Shown: piece after piece, positions 5,049 through 9,858 of the stretch
Numbering within the stretch: the first letter of the stretch is position 1
Layout: every line of letters starts with the position of its first letter
Source: an uncultured Actinomycetes bacterium
GTDB taxonomy: Bacteria; Actinomycetota; Actinomycetes; Nanopelagicales; Nanopelagicaceae
Direction of reading: 5' to 3'
NCBI GenBank assembly: GCA_903932695.1
Contig: CAIZGZ010000117.1
Location: forward strand, 1 to 9,858
Length of the DNA: 9,858 nt
Made by a program: the position numbers and the translations under genes
The notes under the pieces: generated by a model
Databases searched by the model: none
Told to the model about the DNA's origin: nothing
What the model saw: only the letters and a program-made list of their open reading frames with translations

Positions 5049-6508
5049 TACGCACCTAACACTTCATCGATTCGTTTCTTAACATCAGCGTCAACCATTG
5101 CGTGGATGATTGTTCCATCTTCTGAGTAATTTTCCGAGAGGATCTCGCCACGATTATGGATGGTCGAGACCAAGTCACCGCGGCTAAATGGGATCGTGAC
5201 CGAAATTTCAACGCGTGGTCGAGGAAGGGCGCTCTCAATCGCTTTCTGTAACGTTGCCAGACCAAAGCCAGTGCGGGCCGAGAATGCGTACGCATTGGAC
5301 TCTTCTCGAAGGATCTGCATCAAGACTTCCGGAGCAGCAATATCGGCCTTGTTGACCGCGATGATCTCCAAAATATCTCCACCGCCAAGTTCATTGATGA
5401 CCTGTCGGACAGCGGTGATCTGACCGCGCGGATCAGGATCAGAGCCATCAACAACATGCACAATCACATCTGCGGCGGCGACTTCTTCGAGCGTTGATTT
5501 AAATGCTTCAACGAGTTGGTGCGGTAGGTGCCTAACGAATCCCACGGTGTCGGCCAAGGTATAGACCCGACCATCGCTGGCAGTAACTTTGCGAACGGTT
5601 GGATCGAGCGTAGCGAAGAGGGCGTTCTCAACGAGTACTCCTGCACCAGTGATTCGATTCATCAACGAGGACTTACCGGCATTGGTGTAACCAGCGATGG
5701 CAACAGCTGGAATATTGTTCTTGGTTCGCTCTTGACGCTTGGTGTCGCGCGCAACCTTCATCTCTTTAATCTCTTTGCGGAGCTTCGCCATCTTGTCATT
5801 GATCCGACGACGATCGGTCTCGATCTTGGTCTCGCCAGGTCCGCGGCCGCCAATTCCACCAGCCTGACGAGAGAGCGAATCACCCCAACCACGAAGTCTC
5901 GGGAGCATATAACTCATCTGCGCCAGCTCTACTTGGGCTTTACCCTCACGAGATTTAGCATGTTGAGCGAAGATATCGAGAATGAGTGCGGTGCGATCGA
6001 TCACCTTCACCTTAAGTTTTGATTCCAAAGAGCGAAGTTGTGCTGGTGATAACTCACCGTCACAGACCACGGTATCGGCGCCGGTTGCGATGACCGATTG
6101 TCGTACCTCTTCGACCTTGCCCGAACCAATGTAGGTCGATGGATCGGCGCGGTCACGTCGTTGGATGAAACCTTCCATCACCTGCGAACCCGCAGTCTCG
6201 GCAAGTGCCGCTAACTCCTTCATGGAGTTCTCAACTTCGGTTGCGCTTCCGGTTGTCCAGACGCCGACGAGAACTACTTTCTCAAGGCGAAGCTGGCGAT
6301 ATTCGGCATCGTTAACATCTTGCAGCTCTGTGGAGAGCCCGGAAACTCGTCGAAGCGCCTGTCGATCTTGGAGATCTTGTTGATTAGCTTCGTCGAACTC
6401 TGCTTGAGTGTTTTCGGCGTCGAACTCCGCCGCCGCAATCGCGCTCTCGCGAAGAAGTTGATCGATGTCGAGATCTAGCGGTTGGCGTTCTTCTCTCTCA
6501 TCACTCAC
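5048..6508 (-). CDS. hflX: GTPase HflX
   Basis: HflX is a ribosome-binding GTPase that splits stalled or stressed 70S ribosomes. The 486-residue product has an acidic N-terminal extension (about 1-70), the HflX-specific domain (about 75-265) with RADPSTYIGSGKVEE and the GGIGGRGPGETKIETDRR loop (217-234), then a G domain with G1 GYTNAGKS (273-280), G2 TLDPT (300-304), G3 DTVGF (320-324), G4 NKAD (386-389) and G5 SAR (410-412). A short C-terminal domain ends in KKRIDEVLGA. The start is GTG, overlapping the dapF stop as GTGA; the nearest purine match (GGA, about ten bases upstream) is weak, so coupled translation is likely. dapF-hflX adjacency is common in actinobacteria. Confidence 0.97.
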   Translation of the reverse strand: MSDEREERQPLDLDIDQLLRESAIAAAEFDAENTQAEFDEANQQDLQDRQALRRVSGLSTELQDVNDAEYRQLRLEKVVLVGVWTTGSATEVENSMKELAALAETAGSQVMEGFIQRRDRADPSTYIGSGKVEEVRQSVIATGADTVVCDGELSPAQLRSLESKLKVKVIDRTALILDIFAQHAKSREGKAQVELAQMSYMLPRLRGWGDSLSRQAGGIGGRGPGETKIETDRRRINDKMAKLRKEIKEMKVARDTKRQERTKNNIPAVAIAGYTNAGKSSLMNRITGAGVLVENALFATLDPTVRKVTASDGRVYTLADTVGFVRHLPHQLVEAFKSTLEEVAAADVIVHVVDGSDPDPRGQITAVRQVINELGGGDILEIIAVNKADIAAPEVLMQILREESNAYAFSARTGFGLATLQKAIESALPRPRVEISVTIPFSRGDLVSTIHNRGEILSENYSEDGTIIHAMVDADVKKRIDEVLGA

Positions 6509-7287
6509 AAATATTTATCCAGATCGTAATCTTTCACCAGTACTGCAGGTCCGATCAGAGTTGCATTGCTATGTGGATCGGTCTCCACAACCAGGCGACC
6601 GCCCGGTGGGTTGATGACCCAACGAGATGGAAGCTTGCCACTGTTACGAAGTGTTGCTGCGAGTGCGACCGCACATGTTCCGGTGCCACAAGATTGGGTC
6701 TCACCGACGCCGCGCTCGTAGACGCGCATAGCAAGCTCACCGTTCTCGAGAAATTTCACAAATTCAACATTAACGCCATCGGGATAATCGCCATCAACCT
6801 CTGGCGCTTTGGTGAGATCGAGCGAAGCTAGATCATCGACAAATACAACAGCATGTGGGTTTCCTACACTGATATGAGTTGCTGGCCACGATTGAACTCC
6901 GACCGTCACCGTGACATCGTCATAGACCTCTTCTACCCCGCCTAAATTGATCGAGATATCTGCATCGGCTGGTACCGAGAGATACTTCATGCCAGCGCGG
7001 GTATTGATCGCAAAGATACCTTCGGGTTGATGGCCGCGTTCTACAAGATAGCGAGCCATCACGCGCGCACCGTTGCCACACATCTCGGCGAGCGAACCGT
7101 CCTGATTGCGATAATCCATAAACCATTTACCATCACGCTTGGTAATGCGAATAAAGCCATCTGCACCGATGCCGGTGGTGCGATCACAGATTCGCGCTAT
7201 CTGCTCTGGTGAGAGTTCGTGCTCATCGGTCGGGTCAAAGGTCAGCACAAAATCATTGTGGGTCCCATGTCCGTATGTCCCGATCAC
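6505..7287 (-). CDS. dapF: Diaminopimelate epimerase
   Basis: DapF interconverts LL- and meso-diaminopimelate without a cofactor, giving the lysine precursor and the peptidoglycan cross-linking residue. The 260-residue product carries both catalytic cysteines in their motifs: C70 in EMCGNGAR and C200 in SCGTGTC. Other conserved parts are GHGTHNDFV at the N-terminus, TGIGADG, NQDGS, VGNPHAV and ERGVGET. The first motif has His where many actinobacterial enzymes have Glu (GTENDFV) or Gly. The start is GTG, supported by AAGGAG eight bases upstream and 16 bases of space after miaA. Its last bases overlap the hflX start. It sits in the conserved miaA-dapF-hflX order. Confidence 0.97.
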   Translation of the reverse strand: MIGTYGHGTHNDFVLTFDPTDEHELSPEQIARICDRTTGIGADGFIRITKRDGKWFMDYRNQDGSLAEMCGNGARVMARYLVERGHQPEGIFAINTRAGMKYLSVPADADISINLGGVEEVYDDVTVTVGVQSWPATHISVGNPHAVVFVDDLASLDLTKAPEVDGDYPDGVNVEFVKFLENGELAMRVYERGVGETQSCGTGTCAVALAATLRNSGKLPSRWVINPPGGRLVVETDPHSNATLIGPAVLVKDYDLDKYL

Positions 7288-7295
7288 TGGCTTAG

Positions 7296-7301
7296 CTCCT
7301 T
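7296..7301 (-). promoter_or_regulatory. Ribosome binding site that fixes the GTG start of dapF
   Basis: AAGGAG on the minus strand lies eight bases before GTG (7287-7285), a near-consensus Shine-Dalgarno. It supports this GTG even though no ATG is available nearby. Confidence 0.75.
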
Positions 7302-7303
7302 CA

Positions 7304-8224
7304 TTACTTCTGAAATGACTTCTGTAAATCTTGCTTAATAAACTCTAGCCGTTGCGCGTGGCTCTGGTCGGCTGAAATCCAGGTAATTCTGGGATCGCGG
7401 GTAAACCAGGTCTCTTGTCTGCGAGCATATTGGCGAGTTCCCAACTTGGTCAGATCTTTTGCTTGGGAATCGGAGAGGTGGCCTTCGGCCATCGCGATAA
7501 TCTGTGAATAGCCAAGCGCGGCTTTCGCCGTCTTTCCGGCCAACAGCCCACCTTTAACCAACTCGGCTACCTCACGAACAAAGCCTCGTTCCCACATCTT
7601 CTCTACCCGATAGTCGATCCGTTCATCGAGTGTGGAGCGATCGAGCGATAGCCCATATTGACGCGCATCTGGATAACGCGTGGAATCTTCGCGGGGCAAA
7701 TTTGCGGTAAAGGGTTTGCCGGTAATCTCAATAACTTCGAGAGCACGAACTACTCGACGAACATTCTCTTTGGGAATCGCTACCGCTGCAGCTGGATCGA
7801 GCTGCGCTAAGCGCTGATGCATCGCTTCTCCCCCGATCACCTCCGCCTCTTGGGTTAACTTCTCACGGACTGCTGGATCGGTCTCGGGAAAATTAAGATC
7901 ATCCAAGATCGCTTTGATATAAAAGCCAGTTCCACCCACAACAATGACCGGAATCTGATCAGCTAATAACTCATCGATCTTCGTTCGAGCCAAATCTTGA
8001 TACCAAGCGACGGTGACATCGGTATCAACATCGACCACATCCAGTAGGTGGTGGGTAACCCCCTTACGCTCCTCAAGAGTGAGCTTGGCGGTACCAATAT
8101 CCATCCCGCGATAGAGCTGCATCGAATCTGCATTGACGATCTGCCCGCCAATTTCATTGGCAAGATCAACGGCGAGATCACTTTTGCCGGTGGCGGTTGC
8201 GCCAGCGATAACAATGAGCGTCAT
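7304..8224 (-). CDS. miaA: tRNA dimethylallyltransferase
   Basis: MiaA transfers dimethylallyl from DMAPP to N6 of A37 in tRNAs that read codons starting with U. The 306-residue product shows the P-loop GATATGKS (8-15), NADSMQLYRGMDIGTAK (31-47) with catalytic D33, THHLLDVVD (57-65), VVGGTGFYIKA (95-105), RRVVRALEVIEITGKPF (156-172), ALGYSQI (236-242) and TRQYARRQETWF (263-274), the family's full set in order and normal length. The ATG overlaps the miaB stop as ATGA. MiaB then methylthiolates the product, so the two overlapping genes encode successive steps of one modification (ms2i6A). Confidence 0.97.
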   Translation of the reverse strand: MTLIVIAGATATGKSDLAVDLANEIGGQIVNADSMQLYRGMDIGTAKLTLEERKGVTHHLLDVVDVDTDVTVAWYQDLARTKIDELLADQIPVIVVGGTGFYIKAILDDLNFPETDPAVREKLTQEAEVIGGEAMHQRLAQLDPAAAVAIPKENVRRVVRALEVIEITGKPFTANLPREDSTRYPDARQYGLSLDRSTLDERIDYRVEKMWERGFVREVAELVKGGLLAGKTAKAALGYSQIIAMAEGHLSDSQAKDLTKLGTRQYARRQETWFTRDPRITWISADQSHAQRLEFIKQDLQKSFQK

Positions 8225-9675
8225 GAACCACTCAATAGCTTGAGCGCTTTAAGAGTGGGCATGCCTAACATCAATGGCGTTGGTCCGCTCTCTTTGGTTC
8301 GGGCATCAAAGGCATCACCGCCACGAGTAGCTCTTACGGATTGAAGCGAGCCCACCATGAAATTGGGCGAAGCGCTTTCGATGGTGATGGTTGCGAAATC
8401 GCCGGGGCGAATCCCTTCGGCCTCGAAGTGCACCAATCGGAAATCAGGGGTTCGACCGTTGAGCCGAGAGCGCGATTGATCGTGGCGACCTTCATGATCG
8501 CTGACTAATAGTTCGTAACTCTTACCTACCGAAGCCTGATTAATCTCACCGGAGAGCTCTTGTTGTAGCGAGTGAAGCGCGGCATACCTCTGTGCAACGA
8601 GATCGGCTGGGATCTGATCGGGCATCGTCGCAGCTGGCGTGCCTGGTCGTTTTGAGTACTGGAAGGTGTATGCAGCGGTGAATCGCGCTTGGCGCACCAC
8701 ATCGAGCGTGGCTTGGAAATCTTCATCGCTCTCGCCCGGGAAGCCGACGATGATGTCGGTAGTAATTCCGGCGTCAGGCATCGCGGAGCGAACTTTTTCA
8801 ATGATGCCAAGATATCGATCGCTTCGATAAGAGCGACGCATTGCCTGCAAAACTTTATCTGAGCCGGATTGAAGCGGCATATGTAGGTGAGGCATCACCT
8901 TCTCTGAACTCGCCATGGCATCGATGACATCATCGGTGAAGTCACGTGGATGTGGCGACATAAATCTGATTCGCTCTAAGCCATCGATCTTTGCGCTCTC
9001 ACGAAGCAAGGTTGCGAAGGCGCCGCGATCTCCAAAATCAACTCCATATGCATTGACGTTTTGGCCGAGCAGGGTGACTTCAACGACGCCTTGATCGACA
9101 ACTGCGCGGACCTCATCCAAGATCTCATGCATAGGGCGATCTTTCTCGACGCCGCGAAGTGATGGAACGATGCAGAAGGTGCACGTGTTGTTGCATCCAA
9201 CCGAGACCGATACCCATGCACTAAACGCGGAGTGGCGACGTACTGGCAAAGTCGAGGGAAAGTGCTCGAGCGATTCTTTAATCTCTACTTGTGACTCTTC
9301 TTCGATGCGGGCGCGCTCAAGGAGTGCTGGGAGTGAACCAACATTGTGAGTTCCAAAGACAACATCAACATATGGCGCTCTTTGAAGAATAGAGTCCTGA
9401 TCTTTCTGGGCCATGCACCCGCCCACCGCAATCTGAAAACCGGGGTTGAGTTTTTTCAGCGGCGCGAGAAAGCTGAGATTTCCATAGAGTTTGTTATCGG
9501 CATTCTCTCGAACTGCGCAGGTATTAAAGACGACGAGATCTGGCTGAGTATCGGCCAGCGCCGGGGTGTAACCAGCGTTAAGCAAAAGCCCTGTGATTCG
9601 TTCGGAATCGTGGACATTCATCTGACAGCCATAGGTCTCCACGACAAATGTCCGTGACTGGGTCGGCAGGCTCAT
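8221..9675 (-). CDS. miaB: tRNA-2-methylthio-N6-dimethylallyladenosine synthase
   Basis: MiaB is a radical-SAM methylthiotransferase that converts i6A37 to ms2i6A37 in tRNA. The 484-residue product has the three domains of the family. An N-terminal domain has cluster ligands C17 (YGCQMN), C53 (FNTCAVRE) and C87 (GGCMAQ). A radical-SAM domain has GCNNTCTFCIVP (C161, C165, C168), the following RG, and HLPLQSG-type residues read here as HLHMPLQSG. A C-terminal TRAM-like segment (about 385-450) is also present. The ATG is preceded by GATGAGGGG, where GAGG is unusually close (two bases) to the start; the upstream frame is closed by a TGA, so no earlier start is possible. It lies 18 bases after recX. 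Confidence 0.97.
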   Translation of the reverse strand: MSLPTQSRTFVVETYGCQMNVHDSERITGLLLNAGYTPALADTQPDLVVFNTCAVRENADNKLYGNLSFLAPLKKLNPGFQIAVGGCMAQKDQDSILQRAPYVDVVFGTHNVGSLPALLERARIEEESQVEIKESLEHFPSTLPVRRHSAFSAWVSVSVGCNNTCTFCIVPSLRGVEKDRPMHEILDEVRAVVDQGVVEVTLLGQNVNAYGVDFGDRGAFATLLRESAKIDGLERIRFMSPHPRDFTDDVIDAMASSEKVMPHLHMPLQSGSDKVLQAMRRSYRSDRYLGIIEKVRSAMPDAGITTDIIVGFPGESDEDFQATLDVVRQARFTAAYTFQYSKRPGTPAATMPDQIPADLVAQRYAALHSLQQELSGEINQASVGKSYELLVSDHEGRHDQSRSRLNGRTPDFRLVHFEAEGIRPGDFATITIESASPNFMVGSLQSVRATRGGDAFDARTKESGPTPLMLGMPTLKALKLLSGS

Positions 9676-9693
9676 CCCCTCATCTTAGAAGAG

Positions 9694-9858
9694 TTAGGAG
9701 GCGAGTAATTCCTTCATGATCCGCTGGGTCAGGCTGTGGCCAAAGCCTTTGCGTGCCAGGACGGAGTGGACACGGCGGTAGATCACTTCTTCATCGAGAT
9801 GCGCACAGGAGCGGTATTTACGTTCGGCCAAGGTGTAGGCCATCTGGTACTCGGTATC
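9694..9858 (-). CDS. recX: Regulatory protein RecX, C-terminal part (runs off the window)
   Basis: Only the last 54 codons are present. They read DTEYQMAYTLAERKYRSC, then HLDEEVIYRRVHSVLARKGF, then GHSLTQRIMKELLAS and stop. The helical pattern with paired arginines followed by LARKGF is the third three-helix repeat of RecX, which binds RecA filaments and limits RecA activity. Position agrees: recA-recX-miaB is the usual actinobacterial order, so recA should lie just beyond the window. The identification rests on a short fragment plus synteny. The TAA stop is 18 bases before miaB. Confidence 0.82.
   Translation of the reverse strand, partial: DTEYQMAYTLAERKYRSCAHLDEEVIYRRVHSVLARKGFGHSLTQRIMKELLAS

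Noticed and set aside
5528..6022. A 164-codon open frame on the plus strand opposite hflX
   Set aside because: It lies wholly antisense to a well-conserved GTPase, has no recognisable motif and no gene neighbour on its strand; it is a shadow of hflX codon use.
5048..6508. Acidic N-terminal extension of HflX as an added domain
   Set aside because: Long acidic or low-complexity N-termini are common in actinobacterial HflX; no fold or motif can be seen in it.

Overview
The window is a stretch of actinobacterial chromosome, read entirely on the minus strand. Thirteen genes lie head to tail, and the largest gap between them is 116 bases. The gene order points to Actinobacteria. The run recX-miaB-miaA-dapF-hflX is a standard actinobacterial cluster downstream of recA. 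The run YrdC-domain gene, glyA, wecA-like transferase, atpI, atpB, atpE resembles the segment that leads into the ATP synthase operon of Mycobacterium and Streptomyces. Base composition close to half GC, overlapping stops and starts, and very short spacers suggest a streamlined genome. A freshwater Nanopelagicales (acI)-type organism would fit, but that is an inference and not a sequence match.

Layout in transcription order (high to low coordinates): the C-terminal end of recX (9858-9694); miaB (9675-8221) and miaA (8224-7304), two successive-type tRNA A37 modification enzymes overlapping by ATGA; dapF (7287-6505), lysine/peptidoglycan diaminopimelate epimerase; hflX (6508-5048), a ribosome-associated GTPase; a strongly diverged Sua5/YrdC-domain protein (5048-4383); glyA (4358-3093); a WecA/MraY-type polyprenyl-phosphate sugar-phosphate transferase (3077-1959); a small AtpZ-like protein (1962-1765), an AtpI-like four-helix protein (1753-1334) and a second AtpZ-like protein (1327-1088); a 116-base spacer with a 17-bp palindrome; atpB (971-177); a 75-base spacer with small hairpins; and the first 33 codons of atpE (101-1).

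The genes fall into two functional blocks. The upstream block handles tRNA modification, lysine/cell-wall precursor supply and ribosome rescue. The downstream block moves from one-carbon metabolism and cell-envelope glycopolymer initiation into the membrane (Fo) part of ATP synthase, preceded by three small membrane proteins likely to help c-ring assembly or ion handling. The junction between the blocks is a one-base TAATG overlap between hflX and the YrdC-domain gene, so the two blocks are probably co-transcribed.

No tRNA or rRNA gene, insertion sequence, CRISPR array or phage gene was seen, and most of the window is conserved housekeeping sequence. The points most worth a second look are the YrdC-domain protein that has lost most of the recognisable active-site motifs of threonylcarbamoyl-AMP synthase, the two AtpZ-like paralogs bracketing AtpI, and the palindrome in the spacer before atpB.
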